Positions 52,822-62,065 are shown, counted from the stretch's first letter. The stretch is DNA of 64,000 nt from an uncultured Eubacteriales bacterium (GCA_934454845.1 CAKSGV010000009.1:7008-71007), one strand, 5' to 3'. Notes: generated by a model not told the origin, from the letters alone. Program-made: numbers and translations.

Positions 52822-53101
52822 CAAAATATTATTTTATTCGATAATTTTTTGCATTTTTAGAGTTTATGTAAACCCGGACAACCATATAAGTTATTAAACT
52901 TATCCACCGACTATTCAACCGAAAATACACTGATTTAATCAAAATTATGAATTTTCGGGGATGAAAACGGTGGATAACTCTGTGGAAAAGTTGAAATACA
53001 TAATATGCAAAAGTAAAATGAATTAATATTTATGTAAATTCAAAGTTTGGCTGTCAAGTGATTTTTTTCAAAAATTTTAAACAATTTTCGGCAAAAAAAT
53101 T
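52822..53101. other. Gene-free AT-rich stretch with DnaA-box-like sites
   Basis: About 280 nt with no supportable gene. It contains TTATCCACC at 52900-52908, the same 9-mer inverted (GGTGGATAA) at 52969-52977 and TGTGGAAAA at 52981-52989, each one mismatch from the DnaA box TTATCCACA or its complement. Confidence 0.45.
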
Positions 53102-53128
53102 CGGGAAAGTTTTTAACAAACTTTCCCG
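53092..53128 (-). terminator. Terminator of the ferredoxin gene
   Basis: 11-bp stem CGGGAAAGTTT / AAACTTTCCCG with T-runs on both strands; minus-strand run is TTTTTTT. Confidence 0.8.
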
Positions 53129-53139
53129 CTTTTTGTTAA

Positions 53140-53310
53140 TCAGTCTTTAGAAATTGCTTCTACAGGACATCCTTCGGCACAAGAGCCGCAATCGCAGCAC
53201 TTATCCGGATCTATTTCATAATGACTGTCACCCTCGGAAATAGCTTCGCAGGGACATCCGGCGGCGCAAGCTCCGCAGCTGATGCATTCATCGGAAATTT
53301 TATATGCCAT
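53140..53310 (-). CDS. 2[4Fe-4S] ferredoxin
   Basis: 56 aa from ATG 53310 (GGAGG upstream). Two clusters of cysteines, CISCGACAAGCPCEAI and CCDCGSCAEGCPVEAI, each CxxCxxCxxxCP, typical of clostridial ferredoxin. Electron carrier for hydrogenase, pyruvate oxidation and similar reactions. Confidence 0.95.
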   Translation of the reverse strand: MAYKISDECISCGACAAGCPCEAISEGDSHYEIDPDKCCDCGSCAEGCPVEAISKD

Positions 53311-53378
53311 TTTGTCACACCTCCATAAAGTGGTATATAGTACGCCTGAATCTAAAAGAAACTGCATTTACTAACTGT

Positions 53379-53407
53379 ATTGTATCAGCAAACCGCGAAA
53401 AATGCAA
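53379..53407 (-). promoter_or_regulatory. Ferredoxin promoter
   Basis: TTGCAT (53407-53402), 17 nt, TACAAT (53384-53379) on the minus strand. Confidence 0.6.
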
Positions 53408-53422
53408 GAGTAAATATTTGCA

Positions 53423-54268
53423 TTATTTATCAATTTCTTCTGTTTTACCGCCTTTTTTGGAGCGGGAAAGGACTTTTACGCTGTTTCTGTGCACTTTATA
53501 CGGCGCGCCCTCGCCGTCTTTAGGTCTTATAATGAGGTTGCCGGTAATGAGATTTGAGTCTACGACCGTTCCGATACCCTCGCTCGTTTTAACCAACGCT
53601 CCGATACCCGGAGTGATAGATATGAGGTGCTTATATGAGTCTTCCTCATATTTAAGGCAGCACATAAGTCTTCCACAACTGCCCGAAATTTTTGTGGGAT
53701 TTAAAGAAAGACCCTGATCCTTTGCCATTTTTATTGAAACAGGTTCAAAATCGTTTAAAAACCTCTTACAGCAATATGGCTGACCGCAAATTCCGAGGCC
53801 GCCAAGCATTCTCGCCTCATCGCGCACACCTATCTGTCTTAATTCTATCCTTGTATGGAACTGCGAAGCAAGATCCTTTACAAGCTCTCTGAAATCCACC
53901 CTGCCGTCGGCAGTGAAGAAAAATGTTATCTTAGAACCGTCAAAAGAATACTCCACTTCCACAAGCTTCATTTCAAGGCTGTGATCCGCTATCTTTTTTT
54001 CGCAGATCGCGAAAGCATCTTTTTCCTTTTTCTTATTTTCTTCAAGCTGCTTTAAGTCTTTGTCCGTTGCAATGCGGACCGCCTTTTTAAGCTCGGAAAC
54101 TATTTTTTCATCTTCGACCTCGCTTACAGCTTCGCTGACAAAGCCGAAAGCAAGACCGTTAGAAGTTTGTACTATTATTTTTTCTCCGATATCGGGATTA
54201 AGCCCGTTAGGATCGAAATAATAGGATCTTCCGTTTTCTTTAAATTTTACCGATATGACCTTTGTCAC
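53423..54268 (-). CDS. ricT: RicT / PSP1 domain protein (YaaT)
   Basis: 281 aa, GTG start. PSP1 C-terminal domain with GLGICGQPYCCKRFL and SCGRLMCCLKYE cysteines, which coordinate iron-sulfur clusters with RicA and RicF in B. subtilis. The complex affects RNA maturation by RNase Y and entry into sporulation and biofilm states. Downstream of holB in the conserved holB-ricT order. Confidence 0.9.
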   Translation of the reverse strand: MTKVISVKFKENGRSYYFDPNGLNPDIGEKIIVQTSNGLAFGFVSEAVSEVEDEKIVSELKKAVRIATDKDLKQLEENKKKEKDAFAICEKKIADHSLEMKLVEVEYSFDGSKITFFFTADGRVDFRELVKDLASQFHTRIELRQIGVRDEARMLGGLGICGQPYCCKRFLNDFEPVSIKMAKDQGLSLNPTKISGSCGRLMCCLKYEEDSYKHLISITPGIGALVKTSEGIGTVVDSNLITGNLIIRPKDGEGAPYKVHRNSVKVLSRSKKGGKTEEIDK

Positions 54269-54270
54269 TT

Positions 54271-55074
54271 TTAAACCTCCGTCAAGATACAGCAGAAAAG
54301 CAAAGAAAGATTAATGTTTATCTTCAGCATTTCCTGCCATTTTGATATATTTTTATAAAGCTTTGCAAATTTGCGACATAAAACCCTTGAAGAAAGCTTT
54401 GATTTAAGCTTTTCCTCCGCGGCAATTTTAAGAGCGGCAAAAAACTCGTCTGCAAAAACCCTGTCTTTTACAAAGCCCTGTAGCAGGCAAAGAATTTCAT
54501 AATCCTTATCCCTCTCATAAAGCTCGCAAAACTCTTCCGCCGCCTCTTCGGATTTTGTTTTTTCGGAAGTTTTATCCGAAAAAGAAAGCGAAATGTTTAT
54601 ACACCGTGAAACGACCGTATCGAGCAAAAGCGTTCTTGAAGAGCAGAGCAGAACAAACACCACGGTTTTGGGCGGCTCCTCAAGAATTTTAAGTATCGCA
54701 TTTTGCGCCTGCTCGTTCATCTTATCCGCATTTTCAATTATAAATACTCTTCTTTTACCCGAATGCGGCATAACATAAGCCTGCGCTTTTACCTCTCTTA
54801 TCTGATTAACCGTGATATTCTTCTTTCCTTTTTCTTCGGAAATAAAGGATATATCGGGGTGAGTATTATTTTCTGCCTGCCTGCAATCCAAGCAGGTTTT
54901 ACAGGGAACTTGTGCGCCGTTACACACAGATATCTGTGCTATGATTTTTGCAAGCTCGGTTTTTTCCGGATTTGAAGCGCCCTCGATCAAAAAAGCGTGC
55001 GGAAATCTGCCTGATTTTATGAAGTTATTTATTTTTTCATAAGCAATATCAAATTCGCCCGAAAATTTGCTCAT
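54271..55074 (-). CDS. holB: DNA polymerase III delta' subunit
   Basis: 267 aa clamp-loader protein. LIEGASNPEKTELAKIIAQ in place of a strict P-loop, zinc cysteines CNGAQVPCKTCLDC, and the sensor KMNEQAQNAILKILEEPP, VFVLLCSSRTLLLDTVVSRC (split) typical of delta'. The P-loop is degenerate (no GKT), as in most delta' subunits. Overlaps trpS by 4 nt. Confidence 0.9.
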   Translation of the reverse strand: MSKFSGEFDIAYEKINNFIKSGRFPHAFLIEGASNPEKTELAKIIAQISVCNGAQVPCKTCLDCRQAENNTHPDISFISEEKGKKNITVNQIREVKAQAYVMPHSGKRRVFIIENADKMNEQAQNAILKILEEPPKTVVFVLLCSSRTLLLDTVVSRCINISLSFSDKTSEKTKSEEAAEEFCELYERDKDYEILCLLQGFVKDRVFADEFFAALKIAAEEKLKSKLSSRVLCRKFAKLYKNISKWQEMLKININLSLLFCCILTEV

Positions 55075-56069
55075 AAAACAAATCCGACCTTTTTCATTGC
55101 CTTAAAGTATGTTTTTCCGGCTATCCTTTCCGCTCTTTCATCTCCGAGCGAGAAAATTCTCTCTATTTCCGCTTTATCGGCGATTATCTTTTCATAATTT
55201 TCTTTTATGGGAGTAAGTTCGTCTGCCACAGCCTCACCTACAGCCAATTTAAATTCGCCGTAACCCTTTCCTTCAAACTCGCGCTCGATCTCTTCAGGTG
55301 TTTTGCCTGTTACACAGCTGTAAATACCGATAAGGTTTGATACTCCTTTTTTCTCCTCGCTTAAGCGAACACAGGACTCGCTGTCCGTAACGGCTCTTTT
55401 GAATTTTCTTATGATAGTATCCCTGTCGTCAAGTATGGCGACATAAGCGTTCGCGTTATCGTCAGACTTAGACATTTTTTTATCGGGATCCTGCAGCGAC
55501 ATTATTCTTGCGCCTGCTTTGGGGATATAGGGCTCGGGGAGCTTGAAAACTTCACCGTAAACATTATTAAATCTGCTCGCGATATCCCTCGCAATTTCAA
55601 GATGCTGCTTCTGATCCGCTCCCACCGGAACGAAATCAGGCTTATAAAGCAAAATATCGGCAGCCATTAGAACGGGATAAGAAAAAAGACCGACATTGAC
55701 ATTATCCGCGTGCTTTGCGGACTTATCTTTAAACTGCGTCATTCTTGACATTTCGCCGAATTGCGTATAGCAGGACAAAAGCCAACTTAACTGCGAATGC
55801 TCGGGAATATGTGACTGAATGAATAAAATATTTTTTTCCGGATCAAGACCTAAAGCCAATAAAAGCGCACAAGTGGAATAAATTTGCGCTCTGAATTTAG
55901 CAGGCTCCTGCCTTACGGTAATCGCGTGAAGATCGGCCACGGCATAAACGCACTCAAAATCCTCCTGCATTTTTACCCAGCTTTTCAATGCACCGAGATA
56001 ATTGCCTAAGGTGAGCATACCGCTCGGCTGAATACAGCTTAATACTCTTTTTTTCTGAATTTCTTCCAT
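55071..56069 (-). CDS. trpS: Tryptophanyl-tRNA synthetase
   Basis: 332 aa, typical length. Class I motifs: PSGMLTLGNYLGAL (HIGH region), KMSKSDDNANAYV (KMSKS) and LLYKPDFVPVGADQKQHLE. Charges tRNA-Trp. First gene before holB-ricT, behind its own promoter; no T-box. Confidence 0.96.
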   Translation of the reverse strand: MEEIQKKRVLSCIQPSGMLTLGNYLGALKSWVKMQEDFECVYAVADLHAITVRQEPAKFRAQIYSTCALLLALGLDPEKNILFIQSHIPEHSQLSWLLSCYTQFGEMSRMTQFKDKSAKHADNVNVGLFSYPVLMAADILLYKPDFVPVGADQKQHLEIARDIASRFNNVYGEVFKLPEPYIPKAGARIMSLQDPDKKMSKSDDNANAYVAILDDRDTIIRKFKRAVTDSESCVRLSEEKKGVSNLIGIYSCVTGKTPEEIEREFEGKGYGEFKLAVGEAVADELTPIKENYEKIIADKAEIERIFSLGDERAERIAGKTYFKAMKKVGFVL

Positions 56070-56111
56070 ATAATCATATCCTTTCGGAACTTAACCCATA
56101 TAATCTATAAT

Positions 56112-56140
56112 AGTTTAACATATTTTTTAAAAAATTACAA
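56112..56140 (-). promoter_or_regulatory. trpS promoter
   Basis: TTGTAA (56140-56135), 17 nt, TAAACT (56117-56112). Confidence 0.55.
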
Positions 56141-56216
56141 TAGCAACTAAATTACCGAGCAAAGAGAATATTTTGGGACACAGAAAATATTATTATAAAT
56201 ATATCAAAAAAAAGAC

Positions 56217-56245
56217 TTGACAAATCAAACGCGTCAGGCTATAAT
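56217..56245 (+). promoter_or_regulatory. Consensus promoter of the small membrane protein gene
   Basis: Perfect TTGACA, 17 nt, TATAAT; TCGGAGGT follows before ATG 56288. Confidence 0.85.
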
Positions 56246-56287
56246 AAAAATACAGAAAGCGAACAAGTGTTCGTCGGAGGTACATTT

Positions 56288-56473
56288 ATGAGTTTTGCAG
56301 GTATTGTTTTAAGTATATTTGAAACGATTATCGTTTTATTCACACTTTGGGCTTTATTCCACGAGGATTTCTTTATAGCTGTGGAGGACAGGATATTTGC
56401 ACACTTCAGAAGAAAGCGCTTTAAAGTGCTAAAAGGTTCAAACTTTTCCGAAAAACTTCTTGACAGAAATTAG
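56288..56473 (+). CDS. Small single-pass membrane protein, unknown
   Basis: 61 aa from ATG 56288. One membrane helix (about 4-25, GIVLSIFETIIVLFTLWALF), then a basic, cytoplasmic-looking tail (FAHFRRKRFKVLKG). No known domain. The perfect promoter, good ribosome-binding site and strong terminator argue for abundant expression. Confidence 0.75.
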   Translation: MSFAGIVLSIFETIIVLFTLWALFHEDFFIAVEDRIFAHFRRKRFKVLKGSNFSEKLLDRN

Positions 56474-56507
56474 ATTTTCACTTTTTCTTTTTTATAACTT
56501 CTTTTAG

Positions 56508-56547
56508 CATTTCGGGGCTTATGCTTTAAAGCATAAGCCCCGAAATG
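56508..56547. terminator. Bidirectional terminator, 40-nt perfect palindrome
   Basis: Arm CATTTCGGGGCTTATGCTTT, self-complementary, with T-runs both sides; ends the small membrane protein gene and the converging glycosyltransferase gene. Confidence 0.9.
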
Positions 56548-56550
56548 TTT

Positions 56551-57507
56551 TTATTTTTCAAGATTATCCGTTTTATCACTGATAATATATCTCGGTCTGT
56601 GCTTGACTTCAAGATAAGTCTTTCCCACATATTCGCCTATGATGCCGAGTGAAATAAGCTGAATTCCGCCCATAAAACAAATAATGCAGACAATACTTGC
56701 CCAACCCGTTACAGCAGCGCCTGCGATATAGGAAACAAACGCATAGATCACGCCGATAAAGCTTAAAAGCGAAACGATAATTCCAAGTGAAATAATAAGC
56801 TTTAAAGGTTTTGTCGTCAGGCTCGTGATTCCGTCAAGAGCAAGAGCAAGCATTTTTTTTAGCGGATAATGGCTTTCTCCCGCAATTCTTTTTTCACGGT
56901 CATAATAAACGCAGGTGCTGTTAAACCCGACAAGCGGTATCATTCCTCTTAAGAAAAGGTTAACCTCCTTAAATTCGCTTAAATACGAAAGAACTTTAGA
57001 AGAGATAAGCCTGTAATCCGCGTGATCGTAAACCACTTTGGCGCCCATTGCACCCATAAATTTATAAAAAGCGCGGGCGGAGTTTCTCTTAAATCCGGAA
57101 TCGGTACCCCTGCTTCTTCGCACTCCGTAAACAATATCGGAACCCGCGCGGTACTTTTTTACCATTTCGGGCATAACGGAAATGTCGTCTTGCCCATCGC
57201 AGTCGATAGATATCGTTATATCGCACATATCTTTAGAATACATAAGCCCTGCAAGCAAACTGCTTTGGTGGCCTCTGTTTTTACTCTGCTTTATTCCGCA
57301 ATACCTATCATCAGCCCGGCTGAGATCATCGATTATTTTCCAGGTTTGATCCGATGAGCCGTCGTCAATAAAAAGAATTCGGCTTTTTTTATCTATAAGC
57401 TCATTTTCAACCATTTTTTCGAGGCATTTTAAAAACATCGGCGCCGTGATCGGCAAAACCTCGCTTTCATTATAGCAAGGAATAACAATATATAAAATCG
57501 GATTGAT
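56551..57507 (-). CDS. GtrB/DPM1-like family 2 glycosyltransferase
   Basis: About 318 aa. GT2 domain: YIVIPCYNESEVLP, FIDDGSSDQTW, SIDCDGQDD, and two C-terminal membrane helices, as in GtrB/ArnC polyprenyl-phosphate glycosyltransferases. The start is odd: the only good Shine-Dalgarno, GGAGGG, is 6 nt before an ATC (57507), with no ATG, GTG or TTG between it and the conserved N-terminus, and the promoter lies just upstream, so longer starts would precede transcription. Either ATC starts translation or an ATG has mutated. Confidence 0.85.
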   Translation of the reverse strand: MNPILYIVIPCYNESEVLPITAPMFLKCLEKMVENELIDKKSRILFIDDGSSDQTWKIIDDLSRADDRYCGIKQSKNRGHQSSLLAGLMYSKDMCDITISIDCDGQDDISVMPEMVKKYRAGSDIVYGVRRSRGTDSGFKRNSARAFYKFMGAMGAKVVYDHADYRLISSKVLSYLSEFKEVNLFLRGMIPLVGFNSTCVYYDREKRIAGESHYPLKKMLALALDGITSLTTKPLKLIISLGIIVSLLSFIGVIYAFVSYIAGAAVTGWASIVCIICFMGGIQLISLGIIGEYVGKTYLEVKHRPRYIISDKTDNLEK

Positions 57508-57537
57508 ATTTATCCCTCCAATATTAAGGATATTAAA

Positions 57538-57566
57538 ATTATACCACACATTTACTTTATTTTCAA
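57538..57566 (-). promoter_or_regulatory. Promoter of the glycosyltransferase gene
   Basis: TTGAAA (57566-57561), 17 nt, TATAAT (57543-57538), leaving a leader of about 25 nt before ATC 57507. Confidence 0.75.
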
Positions 57567-57621
57567 TTTTTGAAAATAATTCTTGCCTTTTAAAATAATT
57601 TATGGCATAATAAATTTGTTC

Positions 57622-57698
57622 GGAGGCATAGCTCAGTTGGTCAGAGTACTTGCTTGACATGCAAGGGGTCACCGGTTCAAGTCCAGTTGTCTCCACCA
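57622..57698 (+). tRNA. tRNA-Val (anticodon GAC)
   Basis: 77 nt with encoded CCA. Acceptor GGAGGCA / TGTCTCC (one G-U), D-loop AGCTCAGTTGGTCAGAG, anticodon stem CTTGC/GCAAG with loop TTGACAT so anticodon GAC, and T-arm GGTTCAAGTCC. A terminator/repeat follows at once. Confidence 0.95.
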
Positions 57699-57700
57699 AA

Positions 57701-57741
57701 GCAAAAATCCTATCACATTTTGTGGTAGGATTTTTGCTTTG
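57701..57741. repeat. Left direct repeat (terminator) of the island, att-like
   Basis: Begins 2 nt after the tRNA CCA. The hairpin GCAAAAATCCTATCACA / TGTGGTAGGATTTTTGC is the tRNA terminator. Its first 31 nt recur almost unchanged at 63896-63925 (one indel, one mismatch). A partial third copy, TTTTGTGATAGGATTTT, is at about 57786-57802. Confidence 0.65.
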
Positions 57742-57868
57742 TATTATTAATTTTTCAGTATTCATTCTTAAGTATTCATTAATTTTTTGTGATAGGATTT
57801 TCTAAATGAATAATGAAATAAATTAGTGTATGATTTGAAATTGGATTTTTTAGAATTAAAAAATTTTA

Positions 57869-59368
57869 TTATAGAATGATTTTAGCAAAATGAACCGGAT
57901 TATACCATTCATTTGCCGGTTTTGATAAAATCAATTCTGCTTTGCGTTTTTTCATTTTACTAGAACAATCCGAAATTATTAATCCTAAATAAAAATATTC
58001 CTCGATATTATTTATTTTTAGAAACTCATTTTTTAAAACAATTTTAATAATATATTCGGATTCAAATTTGTGAAATGAGGTAGAAATTAATGAGTTATCA
58101 ATTTTAGAATTTACACCATTTAAAACATTAACCGGTAAAGCAACCATTTTATCATTTATAACTTTAGGAAACAGAAAAATACTATTAAATGAATACTTTT
58201 TTGTACCACAAATAATTAAATGTACTCCGTCACTTGTCTGCGTGTTATAGTCGTCAATTTCACTGAAACAAAAATCATCATTTGTGACTCTAAATATCAG
58301 TTTTATTCCGACATCAATTTTTTCTATTTCTGCTACACAAACGAGTAGAAAATTATTATCTATTGTCTGATTTTTGACAATTGGATTGTCTAATATGAAT
58401 CTACCTGCAGAATTTATTTTAAGATTTTCGGCCGCTTTCTTGTTCCATTGAGAATCAATAAAATTACTTAAAACAACATTTATGTTTTCATTTAATAAAT
58501 TAAAATCAATTATATATTTATACAAAATATCCCTTTCATCATTAAAATATTTGATATCCGCTACTCTGTCAATAAAGCGTTTCGGAAAAGCTTCGGGGAA
58601 TATTTTAAGAATATTATTGATCATTATATAAAATATATTGCGCAATTTTTGGTTCTCTATATCCTTAATAATTTCATCCCATTTAATTTGCTTTAAATAT
58701 TTTTCTGAAAACAATGCTATTTCATAAGCACGATTAAAAAATCTTTTAGCTGTAATTAAAAACTTAGTCGTATAAACTTTATAAATATTATAACTTGTTT
58801 GCAAACTGTCCATATACAAATGATAAATCATGTGTAAAAATGTTCCTGTTTTATTAAACGTCGTAACACAATTTCTTGATAAATTTATTATTTCCAAATT
58901 ACTACGTAAAAAAGTTTCATCTATTTGAGTAAATGGATTTAATATATTTTTATGTAGCTCTAACACAATTTTATCTTTTCTTAAAGCAACATGATGATCT
59001 CCCGTCAGCGCATTAGGATATCGAAGAACATACCCGTTTTTATATAATAAATTTAAAGCATTATCAAAATGTTTAGGAAATACAAAAACATCAATATCAC
59101 TAAAAAAGCGAGTAAAAATATTATCGTATAATCTATTTGCTAAAATTGCTCCTTTAAATGCAATATATTTAATTCCATGTTCATTGAACTCTTTGGCTAT
59201 TTTAATTAACTCGTTTTGCAATAAGATGACATTTGCCTTGTTCAATAAAAACTTAACATTATGTACATCTTCAACATATTGATACTGCAAATAGTTTTTG
59301 TTAATAACATCTTGAAATCTATCAATTCCATAATTGTCTATTATATATTTCTTCAAAGTTTCTTTCAT
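57869..59368 (-). CDS. NTP_transf_5-type nucleotidyltransferase with C-terminal CBM9/DOMON-like domain
   Basis: 499 aa. Residues about 50-250 match PF14907: YIAFKGAILANRLYD (KGA 72-74) and FFSDIDVFVFP (DxD at 91-93). About 335-499 reads as a type 9 carbohydrate-binding (DOMON-like) domain, ending NEWYNPVHFAKIIL. Such nucleotidyltransferases accompany HPr-kinase-like proteins in lasso-peptide clusters, where they are linked to further decoration after phosphorylation. Last gene of the RiPP operon, 6 nt after the kinase. Confidence 0.75.
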   Translation of the reverse strand: MKETLKKYIIDNYGIDRFQDVINKNYLQYQYVEDVHNVKFLLNKANVILLQNELIKIAKEFNEHGIKYIAFKGAILANRLYDNIFTRFFSDIDVFVFPKHFDNALNLLYKNGYVLRYPNALTGDHHVALRKDKIVLELHKNILNPFTQIDETFLRSNLEIINLSRNCVTTFNKTGTFLHMIYHLYMDSLQTSYNIYKVYTTKFLITAKRFFNRAYEIALFSEKYLKQIKWDEIIKDIENQKLRNIFYIMINNILKIFPEAFPKRFIDRVADIKYFNDERDILYKYIIDFNLLNENINVVLSNFIDSQWNKKAAENLKINSAGRFILDNPIVKNQTIDNNFLLVCVAEIEKIDVGIKLIFRVTNDDFCFSEIDDYNTQTSDGVHLIICGTKKYSFNSIFLFPKVINDKMVALPVNVLNGVNSKIDNSLISTSFHKFESEYIIKIVLKNEFLKINNIEEYFYLGLIISDCSSKMKKRKAELILSKPANEWYNPVHFAKIIL

Positions 59369-59374
59369 TATAAA

Positions 59375-60235
59375 TCACCCATCACAAATTGACAAAATTT
59401 CTTTCGTAAGTATATTCATATTTTTAATTAAATAATTTAAATCATTTGGAATAATCAACTCATAAAATTGTATTTCTTTATTCGGCTTAACTTTTAGAAT
59501 TTTATTAATTAATGAATACGGCATATGTTCAACGCCAACAATATTAGCTCTAAAAATACAGTCTTTTTTTAATTCACTTGTAATCAACTCAATCTTAAAT
59601 TTGAGTTCATCAGATCTAACAAGATGGAATATTTTCCCTATTGTTGCAGTTCTTTCAACAGTATCAAAATACGAATAGTATTTTCCTGCAACATTTTGAA
59701 CATTAAGTGTTGGAACATTTAATGCATTCACAGTTTCCGTAGTTTGTTTTATTAAATTATGCGCTCTTTTGGCAATTAAACCTTTCGAAATTTGTACTGT
59801 ATCATCGCCAAAAATACAAAAGTTTGCATTAGAACTTAAAATCGAAGTTAATGTGCTTTTTCCGACACCCTTATTCCCGGATAAACAAAGAACTTTATTA
59901 TCGTGTAGTAATGAACATGCATGAAATAACAACTCATCTTTACATAAGCAATAAACGGAAAACGGAATATTAAAAAATGTAGAAAAAAACGATTCAAAAT
60001 CCCGTGCTTTGCAAGTGATCATATTATTTGTCGGGTCTATGTGATAAATTGCCAATGAACCTAATTCTATTAAATATTGTTCGTCATCCTTTTTAATACT
60101 TATTGTATCGCCAATAATATTATCAAAATTTACATCCACTTTTAAATCAAATTTATTTACATCATTAATATTGCTTAAAAGTGGCAGTTCAATATTTATA
60201 ATAACAAGTTTACCATATAAATTATAACAAAACAT
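59375..60235 (-). CDS. HPr-kinase-like protein (RiPP tailoring kinase candidate)
   Basis: 286 aa. LLFHACSLL, Walker A GNKGVGKSTL (120-129) and IFGDDTVQI (DD 144-145) follow the HprK/lasso-kinase pattern (HASAV, GxSGVGKS, ADD). The N-terminal 100 residues are unlike true HprK. Paeninodin-type kinases of this family phosphorylate the C-terminal serine of a RiPP. The precursor here ends in Ser. 14 nt after the transporter gene. Confidence 0.8.
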   Translation of the reverse strand: MFCYNLYGKLVIINIELPLLSNINDVNKFDLKVDVNFDNIIGDTISIKKDDEQYLIELGSLAIYHIDPTNNMITCKARDFESFFSTFFNIPFSVYCLCKDELLFHACSLLHDNKVLCLSGNKGVGKSTLTSILSSNANFCIFGDDTVQISKGLIAKRAHNLIKQTTETVNALNVPTLNVQNVAGKYYSYFDTVERTATIGKIFHLVRSDELKFKIELITSELKKDCIFRANIVGVEHMPYSLINKILKVKPNKEIQFYELIIPNDLNYLIKNMNILTKEILSICDG

Positions 60236-60249
60236 ATTAAAATCAACCT

Positions 60250-62040
60250 CTAACTATAGTGCTTTGCTTGTGTCTCATACATAGCTTTATAAGATGGCAA
60301 ATTATTCAAAAGATTTTTATGAGTATCAAATCCTTTAATCATCCCATCTTGAATATAAATTACTTTATCCGCATAATTAGCTACCGATAATCTATGTGAT
60401 ATATATATAACGGTTTTATTCTTTAACACTGAATTGAATGTAGTTATCAATTCATCCTCGGCAAATGCGTCCAAAGCACTTGAGGGTTCATCTAAAATAA
60501 CAATAGATGGGTCTTTAAACAAAACTCTCGCTAATGCAAGTTTTTGAAGTTCCCCGCCGGACAGCAAAACTCCCTCGTCATCAAATATTTTACCGAGTTG
60601 TGTATATATGCCTTTAGGTAAAGATTCAACTTTTTCGCCTAATCCTGCCATATTTAATGCATCTAAAATTCGGCTTTCTACTTCTTTAGAATTATTATAC
60701 TCATTCATTGCGACATTTTCTGCCAAAGATAAACAATAATATTTATAATCCTGAAAAACAACTCCTATATTATTTCTATATGATTTATATTCAATACTTT
60801 TAACATTAGTATTCATATAAAGCAATGAACCGTCTGAAACATCATAAAGCCTACACAATAAACGCACAAGCGTTGTTTTTCCTGCACCATTTTCGCCGAC
60901 TATAACATAAAATTTACCTCGTTCAATTTTTAAGTTTATTTCCTTTAACGCTAAATTTTTACTAGATGGATACTTGAAACTAACATTTTTAAGTTCAAAG
61001 GCAGCATTAGTATCAATAATTTGTTCTACAGGCATTCCTTTGTTTGGAACAGCAATAACATTTTCAACTTTCATAAAATCAATATAAATTTTTACATATG
61101 CACTATTTTCGCCTAAATCAACCAAACTATTCGTAATATTAGTCACCGAATTAGTAAGTGTTTTTAATGTGGTAGTAATTAATGTGAAATTTGCAAACGA
61201 CATATCATTAAAAATCATTTGATTAGTTACATAAATATAAGGGAAGACTATTTCTATACATGAAAGCAAATTGCGAATCAAATCGTTTTTATAAACAAAC
61301 GCAAGTAATTGTTGCAGTAAATTTTGCACATTAAGTATGCATTTTTTTGATTTATTTATTATCCATTCGGAAATTGAAAACATTTTAATATCATTAACAT
61401 ATGCTTCATCTGTTAATACACTCATGTAATAAGAATTTTCGGTGTTAACACGGGAAAGTTCTAAAGTGGTTTTATACTTTCTTTTTTTATCTATTACAAC
61501 TGTGAATATCCTAATCAATGTCAAAAGAATTATTAATATATATATCCATATTGAAATTGATGATAACAAATATAGTATTGAAAGAAAAGTAATTATAGCA
61601 GATAAGCAGGAAAACATAATATCTAAATAATTAATAGCTAAACCGCCTTGAATAGCTTTAAGTGCCATGTTTTTATTTTGTATCATATCTGGTGTATACA
61701 ATATTTCATAATCCATATCCGCTATTTTCGAATAAAACTCAAACAACAATTTATTTTTAAATAAATCAACAAGTATTCCTAATTTTTTTCTTATTGTAGC
61801 TATAAAAAAGCCCGAGGATAGATTAAAAAACATTATTATTGCAATAGTTATTAATGAAATTTCAAAATCTTTTTTTGTTATGTTTTCTATAAGAATTTTT
61901 AAAATATATGCATTTATTGGTGCCATTATCCCATTCAAAACAGCTAAGAAAAATTTTCCCACAAAAAGCGTTTTGCTAAAACTCCACATAGCTTTGAACA
62001 TATATCTGATATTATAAAATATTGATTTGATTTTCAACAT
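60250..62040 (-). CDS. ABC exporter of the RiPP cluster, permease-ATPase fusion
   Basis: 596 aa. Six membrane helices (about 15-300), then ATPase with Walker A GENGAGKTT, signature LSGGELQK (Glu in place of Gln) and Walker B IVILDEPSSALD. No C39 peptidase domain at the N-terminus, so it should export a peptide without cutting the leader. AT-rich like the rest of the island. Confidence 0.9.
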   Translation of the reverse strand: MLKIKSIFYNIRYMFKAMWSFSKTLFVGKFFLAVLNGIMAPINAYILKILIENITKKDFEISLITIAIIMFFNLSSGFFIATIRKKLGILVDLFKNKLLFEFYSKIADMDYEILYTPDMIQNKNMALKAIQGGLAINYLDIMFSCLSAIITFLSILYLLSSISIWIYILIILLTLIRIFTVVIDKKRKYKTTLELSRVNTENSYYMSVLTDEAYVNDIKMFSISEWIINKSKKCILNVQNLLQQLLAFVYKNDLIRNLLSCIEIVFPYIYVTNQMIFNDMSFANFTLITTTLKTLTNSVTNITNSLVDLGENSAYVKIYIDFMKVENVIAVPNKGMPVEQIIDTNAAFELKNVSFKYPSSKNLALKEINLKIERGKFYVIVGENGAGKTTLVRLLCRLYDVSDGSLLYMNTNVKSIEYKSYRNNIGVVFQDYKYYCLSLAENVAMNEYNNSKEVESRILDALNMAGLGEKVESLPKGIYTQLGKIFDDEGVLLSGGELQKLALARVLFKDPSIVILDEPSSALDAFAEDELITTFNSVLKNKTVIYISHRLSVANYADKVIYIQDGMIKGFDTHKNLLNNLPSYKAMYETQAKHYS

Positions 62041-62065
62041 ATAAACATTCCTTTTAGGTGGTTTA

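Noticed and set aside
52822..53139. Chromosomal origin of replication
   Set aside because: Only three imperfect DnaA boxes and no dnaA, dnaN or rnpA nearby.
57650..57765. N-terminal extension of the glycosyltransferase through the tRNA-Val region
   Set aside because: That open frame is antisense of the tRNA and its terminator, and the gene's own promoter lies downstream of it.
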